From Bin16 sp965206315 (GTDB taxonomy: Bacteria > Chloroflexota > Dehalococcoidia > Lucifugimonadales > Australimonadaceae): a stretch of DNA of 64,000 nt. Made by a program: the position numbers and the translations under genes. Each line of letters begins with the position of its first letter. Within the stretch, counting starts at the first letter, position 1. The stretch covers positions 1,984,001 to 2,048,000 of the forward strand of contig OZ242210.1 in assembly GCA_965206315.1 (NCBI GenBank), given 5' to 3'. Under the pieces are notes generated by a model that saw only the letters and a list, made by a program, of their open reading frames with translations, did no database searches and was not told the origin of the DNA. This document shows, one piece after another, positions 41,194-48,001 of the stretch.

Positions 41194-41556
41194 TCACCCG
41201 GCCAACGGCACGACCTTCGAGTTCCTCATCACCTGGTCCCGCGTGAGCAGCGGGACGCCGTGCACGACGCTGGTGGCGGCGATGATCTCGTCCGCGGGGT
41301 CGCTGTCGAAGTCCAGCCGCGTCGAGGCCAGCGCAACCGCCAGGTCGATGGGCCACACGTGCAGCCGGCTCAGGACGCGGACCACATCCCGGTCGTCCAG
41401 GTCGAGGTCCACGCGGCCGAGTTGAACGAGCTTCGCCAGCTCCCAGAACACGATGGACGAGACAGACCACCTGTTCCGGACCAGCAGGCCCTGCTCGGCA
41501 GGCCTGAGCATGCCGCCGACCGCGTGGATGAGGATGTGCGTGTCAAGATTGAGCAT
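41194..41556 (-). CDS. PIN-domain toxin (VapC-like)
   Basis: This 120-aa protein has the PIN acidic site: Asp5 in LNLDTHILIH, Glu39 in VFWELAKL, Asp86/Asp89 in DFDSDPADEIIAAT, and Asp107 in LLTRDQVM. Such proteins cut RNA and inhibit growth unless bound by antitoxin. It overlaps the upstream antitoxin gene by 14 bp, which supports a pair. The start at 41556 fits the family; the longer frame is antisense to the antitoxin. Confidence 0.88.
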   Translation of the reverse strand: MLNLDTHILIHAVGGMLRPAEQGLLVRNRWSVSSIVFWELAKLVQLGRVDLDLDDRDVVRVLSRLHVWPIDLAVALASTRLDFDSDPADEIIAATSVVHGVPLLTRDQVMRNSKVVPLAG

Positions 41557-41767
41557 CTGCGTCCCAGCGGAGGCCAGTCGAGAAGATGTCGCCTCTGACC
41601 TCGATCTTGTGCCGCAGGCTCCCGATGAGGTCGGCTTCCTCGCGGTCATAGGGAATCACCCGCGCGACCGGCTTGCCGCGTTTCGTGATGATCAGCCCGT
41701 CGCCGTCCAGCTGGTCCAGCAACGCAAGGCACTGCTCCTTGAAACGCGCGGCTCCCACGCTCTTCAT
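41543..41767 (-). CDS. Phd/YefM-family antitoxin
   Basis: This 74-aa protein begins MKSVGAARFKEQCLALLDQL and has GLIITKRGKPVARVIPY, the two halves of the Phd DNA-binding fold. The C-terminal tail (RHKIEVRGDIFSTGLRW) would bind the toxin. It lies in front of the PIN toxin, with overlapping frames. A good promoter and a palindrome lie upstream (41830-41874), fitting autorepression. Confidence 0.88.
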   Translation of the reverse strand: MKSVGAARFKEQCLALLDQLDGDGLIITKRGKPVARVIPYDREEADLIGSLRHKIEVRGDIFSTGLRWDADAQS

Positions 41768-41829
41768 GGCCGTGCAACCTCCTTCGTGACCGTCCAACCT
41801 CGTTCCCTTGCCGCCGCTTCCGGGGACGC

Positions 41830-41844
41830 TGTCCGATATGGACA
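41830..41844. promoter_or_regulatory. Candidate operator of the Phd/PIN operon
   Basis: Perfect inverted repeat TGTCC-GATAT-GGACA, directly downstream of the promoter's -10 box. Phd-type antitoxins bind such palindromes to repress their own operon. Confidence 0.55.
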
Positions 41845-41845
41845 T

Positions 41846-41874
41846 ATAATACGACTGGTCGCTTAATGTGTCCA
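41846..41874 (-). promoter_or_regulatory. Promoter of the Phd/PIN operon
   Basis: On the minus strand: -35 TGGACA (41869-41874), 17-nt spacer, -10 TATTAT (41846-41851). Each box differs from consensus at one position. Confidence 0.65.
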
Positions 41875-41875
41875 C

Positions 41876-42005
41876 TATAAGCGGCTAGGGTGAGGGTGAA
41901 TCGGTGGAGCGGTGCGCGGGTTGTCATTCCGAGCGGAGCCGTCGACGCAGTCGGTGGCGGAGTCGAGGAATCTCTCGGGCGGCGTTGATTCCCTCTCCTC
42001 AGGGT
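41876..42005. repeat. Family D repeat
   Basis: About 41919-41978, TTGTCATTCCGAGCGGAGCC to GAGGAATCTCTCGGG, between the toxin-antitoxin promoter and the protease stop. No gene. Confidence 0.6.
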
Positions 42006-43442
42006 CTACGGCGAGCAGGGTAGCTGTGACAGCATCTGACTCAGCCCCCTGATTCCGTAAGTCTCACGGTAGTACGAGCCTACCACTACGCTCAACGTAT
42101 CGGCTCCTCGTATGTGGGACAGGAACACCCGTTCATAAGAGGGTGGCACGCTTGCGAAGGCCACTTGGCCGGAAGATTCGATGTCCCAGAAAATTCTTCT
42201 TTGGTAGCCGTCCACGCTGTATGAACCTTCTATCTGCCTGGTCGGCAGAGATGCATCTTCCCAAGAGGCAAACATCCGGAAATCACGGCCCTGCCAACAA
42301 TCGATGACGAACCAAGTACTCCGCCGCTCACCGCGGGCAAATAAGTAGGGACTGCCGTCATCCCACGTGTCGTACTCCCACTCGATGGCAGCACGCGGGC
42401 GTTCCGTCTTCGTCCCGCGGCGCAGATCATCCAGAACGAGCAGGATGGACCTGGTGCTGATGGCAAAGCCAACGTTCTCGAGGTTGCGGCCAGACCTGGT
42501 TTCCTCCCAACGGAAGGCGCTGATACCGACTACTTCGCCCGTCTCGTAGGACACCAGTGGTCCGCCGGAGTTACCTGGGTTCAGGGCAGCGTCGGTCTGC
42601 AGTACATAGGCATCGTAAGCGGAGTCGTAGCGGTTCGCCGAAACAACCCCTCTCGTTAGCGTGACCGTAGATCCATCCAGTGGGAACCCCAGCGCGAACA
42701 CCTCGGCGCCGACCGCTGCACCTTGCCCCAGCTCGATAACAGGCCAGTACGCCGAGCAACACACTTCTAGGAGCGCCACGTCCATGAATCCGTTGTACCC
42801 GACGACGTGCGCCTCGAACCGGCGCACGCCGTCCAGAATGACCTCTATCGAGAGTGCGCCATCTATGACGTGGTGTGCGGTCAGCACATAGGCTTCATCC
42901 CCCGTGCCTGTGTCGATGACGATGCCAGAGCCGCTGGGGTAGCCGTCCACCTCGACCTTGGCGACGCTCCGCGAAGCCTCATCAACGCGCTGTTGGAAGG
43001 TTGGCGTAGGGGTTGCCGTGGGGCGTGGCGTGGGTGTAGGTGGAGGACACTTGTCCGCCTCTGCGTCCAGCGTGCCGTCCACGTAGCCCTGTCCATACCC
43101 GCGTATCACGGCGACCCTGAACGCGATCACGTCGCCGCACTTCTCCCACGATGCATAGCCCGCGTCATAGTCCTGTGCGTACTCTTGGTCTGGAGTCAAC
43201 GTCGGCGTAGGACTGGCTGTCGGGGTAGGCGAGGGAGTAGCGGTTGGGGTGGGAGTAGGGGTCGGAATGGGTGTCGGGGTCGAGGTTGGAGTGGGAGTGG
43301 CAGCCGGGGCTGCGACTGTCTGCATGGCGGAGATTGTTGCGAGCAGGTCGCTGGGTAATGGTCCTGACGGAGTGGGTGTCGGCTCAAGTGGCGCACAGGC
43401 AGAGACGAAAACCAGCAATAGCAGTAGCGCGACCCGACGCAT
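42006..43442 (-). CDS. Secreted trypsin-like (S1/S1C) serine protease lipoprotein
   Basis: This 478-aa protein has a signal peptide with lipobox (LLLVFVSAC, Cys near 16), two Pro-Thr linkers (about residues 45-85 and 135-150), and a trypsin-fold domain. The triad is His about 189 in LTAHHVID, Asp about 221 in FMDVALLEV, and Ser about 291 in NPGNSGGP. There is no PDZ domain; the C-terminal about 130 residues are not recognised. Between the linkers is a short YDAGYASWEKCGD module. A strongly structured element lies 28 nt upstream of its ATG. It is probably anchored outside the cytoplasmic membrane. Confidence 0.82.
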   Translation of the reverse strand: MRRVALLLLLVFVSACAPLEPTPTPSGPLPSDLLATISAMQTVAAPAATPTPTSTPTPIPTPTPTPTATPSPTPTASPTPTLTPDQEYAQDYDAGYASWEKCGDVIAFRVAVIRGYGQGYVDGTLDAEADKCPPPTPTPRPTATPTPTFQQRVDEASRSVAKVEVDGYPSGSGIVIDTGTGDEAYVLTAHHVIDGALSIEVILDGVRRFEAHVVGYNGFMDVALLEVCCSAYWPVIELGQGAAVGAEVFALGFPLDGSTVTLTRGVVSANRYDSAYDAYVLQTDAALNPGNSGGPLVSYETGEVVGISAFRWEETRSGRNLENVGFAISTRSILLVLDDLRRGTKTERPRAAIEWEYDTWDDGSPYLFARGERRSTWFVIDCWQGRDFRMFASWEDASLPTRQIEGSYSVDGYQRRIFWDIESSGQVAFASVPPSYERVFLSHIRGADTLSVVVGSYYRETYGIRGLSQMLSQLPCSP

Positions 43443-43469
43443 AGGGAACCCCCTTGCCTGCATGAACAG

Positions 43470-43567
43470 GTGCTCTGCGACGAGTCCAGCTCATAGGTGC
43501 CTGCAAGGGGGCCTGTCGGCCCTGTGCCATGCAGATATGGCACCCTTGCCGGACTCGTCGCAAGCAC
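43470..43567. ncRNA. Highly structured 98-nt element (RNA or cruciform DNA)
   Basis: The stems are nested. The outer stem is GTGC (43470-43473) and GCGACGAGTCC (43477-43487) with GGACTCGTCGC (43551-43561) and GCAC (43564-43567). The inner stem is GCAAGGG (43503-43509) with CCCTTGC (43543-43549). Inside are two hairpins: GGCC-TGTC-GGCC (43510-43521) and TGCCAT-GCAGAT-ATGGCA (43525-43542). All listed arms pair perfectly. The pairing works on either strand. On the minus strand it would form the 5' leader of the protease mRNA. It matches no riboswitch I recognise; a recombination site is another possibility. Confidence 0.55.
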
Positions 43568-43793
43568 AGGCTACTTCATATATGTAGAGGTGGGAAGGGG
43601 ACATTCGTGAAGATGGCTAGGATGAGGGCACTGTGGAGGCGGAGGTATTGAGCGGAACCTTGATGACACGGGGGACTAGGAATGATGGTCAGGGGCTGCT
43701 TACGATGGAATGAGAACCCAGCGACGAGCTCCGGTGAACATCGTCGACAACTTCCTCGAACGCACTAGCAGACCTTAAGAAGAGGCATCAGGC
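43568..43793. other. Intergenic region without a recognised gene
   Basis: These 226 nt between the structured element and the HEPN-like gene are less GC-rich. The AT-rich CTTCATATATGTAG at 43573 may belong to a minus-strand promoter for the protease. Nothing else is recognised. Confidence 0.4.
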
Positions 43794-44570
43794 ATGACAA
43801 TGCAACAGGACAACAGCGGGGCGAACGAGCAACTCGCTACAAAGGAGTTACTGGCCACTACCAACTGGGCGGGTGGGAAGGTGAGTTTCCGCTGCCTGGA
43901 CGTTGATTGCGATAACGAGGCGGCTCAGGCAGTTATTGATGCGCTTGAGCAGCTAGCAAGCGGGTGGCATTTGATATTCATCTGGTTCGTTGGCGTACTC
44001 AAGAGCCGCGGAGCCATGCAAAGCGATCTGGTCGAGAACATCGCTCCAGACGAACCGGTCGCGTTCGGCTGCGAATATGCGGACGGTAGCCGCCGGTACA
44101 TCCGCACGAGAGTGAAGTGCAGCGAGGTCACCGCCTCTTTTTCAGACGAAGTGTTCGGAAAGCTGTACGCCAAGTCGTTTGTGCTCTCCATCTTTAGCCA
44201 CTGGGAGCACACCATTCGCCCTAGAATCGTCGAGGCTCTTGGTGTTCCCTTCAGGGAAGCGGGAGCTGACCTCATGGGCGAATTGCGGCTCCTGCGCAAC
44301 TGGTTGGAGCATCCGATCGTGGACGGAGATGCTGAGCAGCAATACTTCAGTCATGCCAAGGTCCTGCCACAGCTATTGGGCTCACAGCGTGGGAAGCCGG
44401 AGGTCACTATTGGCGATGTCTTCTTGCTGATGGAGCGTTTGAACGCGCTGAAGATAACCGTCAATCCCCTCAAGCGAGAGCCAATCGTCCAGTTCGTTAC
44501 GCCGGATTCGGAGATGATGGCGAAGATACAGAAACAGTTGGGGCCGAACGACAGACTCATCTCTTGGTGA
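43794..44570 (+). CDS. HEPN-like protein, putative ribonuclease
   Basis: This 258-aa protein has no close family that I can name. The segment SFVLSIFSHWEHTIRPRI (128-145) followed by ELRLLRNWLEHP has the form of a HEPN domain, with the R-x4-H motif at Arg168-His173 and Asn169 next to the Arg. HEPN domains with this motif are often metal-independent RNases in toxin, abortive-infection or stress systems. The N-terminal half (residues 1-120) is not recognised. GAAGAGG precedes the ATG. Its GC content is lower than that of neighbouring metabolic genes, and the following gene is a mobile-type ATPase, so recent transfer is plausible. Confidence 0.6.
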   Translation: MTMQQDNSGANEQLATKELLATTNWAGGKVSFRCLDVDCDNEAAQAVIDALEQLASGWHLIFIWFVGVLKSRGAMQSDLVENIAPDEPVAFGCEYADGSRRYIRTRVKCSEVTASFSDEVFGKLYAKSFVLSIFSHWEHTIRPRIVEALGVPFREAGADLMGELRLLRNWLEHPIVDGDAEQQYFSHAKVLPQLLGSQRGKPEVTIGDVFLLMERLNALKITVNPLKREPIVQFVTPDSEMMAKIQKQLGPNDRLISW

Positions 44571-44615
44571 TTACGTCGGTTGAAGGTTCGGCTGCGTAGC
44601 ACCCCCGTCAAATCC

Positions 44616-44682
44616 GTGACACGCGCCCGTTGCGCGGTCAACGCACCCCTCCCTACGATGGGTGCATGACTACCCAACCCGC
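44616..44682 (+). promoter_or_regulatory. Conserved 67-nt leader and start region (copy 2)
   Basis: Matches 1344-1410 (other strand) with one mismatch. Inverted repeats: CGCGC-CCGTT-GCGCG (44622-44636) and GCACCC-N11-GGGTGC (44643-44665), the latter ending at the ATG. Conservation stops about 17 nt into the gene at nucleotide level, although the proteins stay similar. Confidence 0.6.
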
Positions 44683-46501
44683 GACCACGACCGACAACTT
44701 CATATCGCCGGACCTGCTCTCGCCCCGGGACGTCGCCTACCTCAACCGCCTCGACCGCGCCCTCCGCTGCGGCGTCTCCGGCTGCGAATGCGCAACCGGC
44801 TCCACGCTCCACTGCCCCTCCCACAGCCACGCCGAGGCCCCGACACTCACCGTCGTCTGGGACGAACGCCGCAGGTGTCTCGCGTTCCACTGCCCCTCCT
44901 GTCCCCCGCCCCGCGTCTACGACGCACTCGCGAAGCGCGGACTCTCCCCCGCGGGCGAGTTCTACAACGCCTCCGGAGCGCAGGGAGCCGGACTCCAGCC
45001 CTTCCGGTTCCTCATCCAGCAGCCCCACGACTGGCTCTGGCCCAACCGCATCCCCCTCGGCAAGCTCACCCTCATCGCCGGGTACCCCTCCTCCGGCAAG
45101 ACCTCCATCGCGCTCGACATCGCAGCCCGGGTCTCGCGTGGCGCAGCCGCTCCCGATCAGCCGGACGCTTCCTTCCCCTCCACCCCCGTCGTTCTCGCCC
45201 TCCTCGACGACAACCCGAAGTCCGACGTCCTCCCCATCCTCCGCCTCTTCGGCGCCGACCTCGACCGCGTCTATCTCGCCGACCTTCTCTCGCCCACGCA
45301 CCCCGCCGACTACTACCCCGACGACCCGCCCAACGACGAGGACGATGGGTATTTCTACGAGGACGAAGACGATTCCGATGATGAGGACGAGGATGAGTAC
45401 ACGTTCGACAACGACGGCAATGAGATACGCGTTCCCCGCCGCAGACCCGTCGGCATAAAAGCCCCCGCGCGGGACCCGTTCTGGTCGCCCCCGGTGACCG
45501 GTTCCAGGCTCACCGCCCCTTGGCCCAGCCTCGACAAGGTCATGGGGCGGCTCGCCAACTACGTCGCCGAGGGGAAGGCTGCGCTCCTCGTCGTCGATCA
45601 GGTCGAAGACCTCGCGGCGATGCACCGCGCCCGCCTCTCGACCGTCCTCGGCATGCTCAAGGCCCTCGCTGCGCGCACCGGTGCGGCCGTGATCGCCCTC
45701 GCCCACAACCCCGCGCGGGACTACCCCCGCGCCGTCACCGCCATGCAGAACCGGCTCGCCCTCGCATCCGTCGTCTTCACCACCGCGGTCGTCGGGCCCG
45801 GCGACCGCCGCTTCCTCGTCCCCCTCCGCCCCGCCATGAGCGACGACATCCCCGCCATCCCCTTCGTCCTTCCGCCTCCCTCGTCGTTCCCGCGCTTCAG
45901 CGCGCAGCCTCCCAGCCCAACGGGGCGGAGCACCGTCATTCCTGCGCAGGCAGGAATCTCGCAGCCCCACCTCGCCCTCGGGGAGAGGTCGGCGCGCGAC
46001 AGCGCGGCGGGTGAGGGTGAACCGGGGCGTAGTGGTGTGGAGGATTGTCATTCCGAGCGCAGCGCAGCGGAGTCGAGGAATCTCTCGGGGAGCAGCCCGC
46101 TCATGGTGAGCCTGTCGAACCACCCCGATCCTGCCCATCCTGTCCATCGATGTGAGTTCCCCCTCGCGTGGCGCAAACCCGTCTTCCCCGCCCACCTACA
46201 GGCCCTCGCCCAACCCCGCCCCAACGACGGCGCGAAGACCCGCGCCGCGCAGTCCCTCCTCATGCGAGCCCTCGGCGACGGCCCACGCCCCGCCGCCGAC
46301 GTCGAGCGAGAGGCTGCTCTGATCGGCCTCTCGAAGTCCACGCTTGTCCGGGCTCGCACACTTTGCAACGTCAAGGCGTTCCGCGTCGGCATATCCGGGA
46401 CCCACAGCGGTGCCGGCGCATGGTACTGGTCTCTTCCATCAGGAGACACTTTGCAACAGGATGAAACACCCGCCGCGCCCGCGGAACTTGTAAACGGATG
46501 A
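44666..46501 (+). CDS. Zinc-finger / RecA-like (AAA_25-type) ATPase with C-terminal DNA-binding-like region
   Basis: This 611-aa protein has an N-terminal Cys/His cluster (CGVSGCEC at 35-42, HCPSH at 49-53, FHCPSC at 75-80), Walker A AGYPSSGKT (138-146), an acidic insert (DEDDGYFYEDEDDSDDEDED region, about 225-250), and Walker B LLVVDQ (Asp near 311). The C-terminal region (AQSLLMRALGDGPRPAADV to GAWYWSLP) resembles the winged-helix end of RepA-like or primase-linked ATPases. Residues about 421-491 are translated repeats of families C, B and D. The first paralogue is at 1-1360. A role in replication of a mobile element, or a defence derivative of one, is inferred. No integrase is seen. Confidence 0.8.
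   Translation: MTTQPATTTDNFISPDLLSPRDVAYLNRLDRALRCGVSGCECATGSTLHCPSHSHAEAPTLTVVWDERRRCLAFHCPSCPPPRVYDALAKRGLSPAGEFYNASGAQGAGLQPFRFLIQQPHDWLWPNRIPLGKLTLIAGYPSSGKTSIALDIAARVSRGAAAPDQPDASFPSTPVVLALLDDNPKSDVLPILRLFGADLDRVYLADLLSPTHPADYYPDDPPNDEDDGYFYEDEDDSDDEDEDEYTFDNDGNEIRVPRRRPVGIKAPARDPFWSPPVTGSRLTAPWPSLDKVMGRLANYVAEGKAALLVVDQVEDLAAMHRARLSTVLGMLKALAARTGAAVIALAHNPARDYPRAVTAMQNRLALASVVFTTAVVGPGDRRFLVPLRPAMSDDIPAIPFVLPPPSSFPRFSAQPPSPTGRSTVIPAQAGISQPHLALGERSARDSAAGEGEPGRSGVEDCHSERSAAESRNLSGSSPLMVSLSNHPDPAHPVHRCEFPLAWRKPVFPAHLQALAQPRPNDGAKTRAAQSLLMRALGDGPRPAADVEREAALIGLSKSTLVRARTLCNVKAFRVGISGTHSGAGAWYWSLPSGDTLQQDETPAAPAELVNG
45930..46145. repeat. Families C, B and D inside the ATPase gene
   Basis: Palindrome C (TTCCTGCGCAGGCAGGAATC), then B (GGGGAGAGGTCGGCGCGCGA), then D (CATTCCGAGCGCAGCGCAGC) in one block. 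The frame stays open, giving a linker with VIPAQAGISQPHLALGERS. Confidence 0.75.
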
Positions 46502-46653
46502 GATTGTTATTCCCTTAATGGCGGGAAGCAGGCCGTGGCCTTGAAAATGCCCCTCGAAGGGTGGTTAAGAATGTCAAAACAGACCCACGCTCCACTCCTG
46601 GAAAACCGATTAAGGATGTCAACGACACCCCCCGTTGAGACCTTGATCCCGGG
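46502..46653. other. Spacer with short direct repeats
   Basis: TTAAGAATGTCAA (46565-46577) and TTAAGGATGTCAA (46610-46622) are repeated 45 bp apart. They may be the ends of a lost insertion sequence. No gene is seen. Confidence 0.35.
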
Positions 46654-47193
46654 CTACTCCACGAAGACGTGCTCGCGGTAGTAGCGCAGCTCCTCGATGC
46701 TCTCGCGGATGTCGTCGAGGGCGAGGTGGGCGCGGCGCTTGCGGTGGGGCGGCAGGTCCGGGTACCAGCGCTTCACGAGCTCCTTGATGGTGCTCACGTC
46801 CACGATGCGGTAGTTCAGGTACGCCTCCAGGTCGGGCATCTCCGCGCGCAGGAAGAGCCTGTCCTGGTGCACGGAGTTGCCGCAGAGCGGCGCTTTCTTC
46901 TCGCGCACCCACTGCCGCACGAAGTCCAGCGTTATCCGCTCCGCCTCCGAGACGCTGACGGTCGACGCCTGCACGCGCTCCAGCAGGCCGGACTCCGTGT
47001 GCGTGCGCAGGCTCCAGTCGTCGATGCGGGCCATCTCCTCGTCGGTGCGCGCGACGGCGATCACGGGCCCCTCGGCCAGCACCTCGAGGTCCGCGTCGGT
47101 GATGAGCGTCGCTATCTCCAGCGTCACGTGCCGGTCCGGGTCCAGCCCGGTCATCTCCATGTCTATCCAGACGAGCCTTCCCGAGTCAGCCAT
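46654..47193 (-). CDS. orn: Oligoribonuclease
   Basis: This 179-aa DEDDh exonuclease degrades 2-5 nt RNAs (nanoRNA, pGpG) in the cytoplasm. WIDMEMTGLDP holds the first Asp/Glu pair, LCGNSVHQDRLFL the Asp of motif II, and RRAHLALDDIRESIEELRYY the His and Asp of motif III. ATG at 47193 lies inside the end of the upstream pseudouridine synthase gene (8-bp overlap), suggesting coupling. The length is typical. Confidence 0.95.
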   Translation of the reverse strand: MADSGRLVWIDMEMTGLDPDRHVTLEIATLITDADLEVLAEGPVIAVARTDEEMARIDDWSLRTHTESGLLERVQASTVSVSEAERITLDFVRQWVREKKAPLCGNSVHQDRLFLRAEMPDLEAYLNYRIVDVSTIKELVKRWYPDLPPHRKRRAHLALDDIRESIEELRYYREHVFVE

Positions 47194-47926
47194 GCGACGC
47201 CTTTCGCGCTTCTTGCGCAGAGAGTTCACGAACGCTGCCGGACGGCAGCCTGCCGAGCCGCAACCCGCCGACGCGCACGCGCGTCAGCCACAGCACGCGC
47301 CGTCCGACCGCGCGCATCATCAGCCGCACCTCCCGCTTCTTCCCCTCCGCCAGTTCCACGGCGTACCGCGCCTCGCCCTTGCGTACGGGCTCAACCGACA
47401 GCGCCTGCGCAAGACCGCCCTCGATCTCGACGCCGTCCAGCAGACGCGCCTGGTCGCGCGGCCAGAGCGCCCTGTCCAGCAGGACGTCGTACTCCTTCAC
47501 GACGCCGTAGCGCGGATGCGTGACGCGCTCCACGAACGCGCCGTCGTTCGACAGCAGCAGCAGGCCGGTGCTGTCGGCGTCGAGCCGTCCGACCGGCACG
47601 AGCCCGGCGACGCGCAGCGCATCCGGCACGAGGTCGAGCACGGTGGGGCGTCCGCGCGAGTCGCTGACGGCGCAGAGGTAGCCTCGCGGCTTGTTGAGGA
47701 GCAGGTAGACGGTGCGCTTCTCCGCCTGCGCGAGCGACTGCCCGCTCACGGAGACGGCGTCGTTGGCGGTTACGGGGTGGTTCAGGTTCGTCGCGGGCTG
47801 TCCGTTCACGGAGACCGCGCCCTCCATGATGAGCGCGGCGGCCCGGCGGCGCGACCCCGCTCCTCCGGCAACGAGACGCTTCACCAGCGGCATGGAGGGA
47901 GCGCGGGATGGCGGGCTGCTGACCAT
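47186..47926 (-). CDS. RNA pseudouridine synthase, RsuA/RluB family
   Basis: This 246-aa enzyme modifies uridine in rRNA. It has an N-terminal S4 RNA-binding domain (VKRLVAGGAGSRRRAAALIM to VNGQPATNL) and the catalytic Asp in GRLDADSTGLLLLSNDG. KEYDVLLD and EGKKREVRLMMRAVG with LTRVRVGGLRLGRL complete the family pattern. ATG at 47926 or 47893 could be the start; neither has a clear Shine-Dalgarno. The longer frame to 49006 is antisense to two genes. Which rRNA position it modifies is not readable. Confidence 0.9.
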   Translation of the reverse strand: MVSSPPSRAPSMPLVKRLVAGGAGSRRRAAALIMEGAVSVNGQPATNLNHPVTANDAVSVSGQSLAQAEKRTVYLLLNKPRGYLCAVSDSRGRPTVLDLVPDALRVAGLVPVGRLDADSTGLLLLSNDGAFVERVTHPRYGVVKEYDVLLDRALWPRDQARLLDGVEIEGGLAQALSVEPVRKGEARYAVELAEGKKREVRLMMRAVGRRVLWLTRVRVGGLRLGRLPSGSVRELSAQEARKASHG

Positions 47927-48001
47927 GGAGTGAGGGTAGCACAGGGAGGGGACGGCTGGTAGAATCGCGCCTCCGGGAGGGGGTAGGGACGAGGGATTTC
48001 C

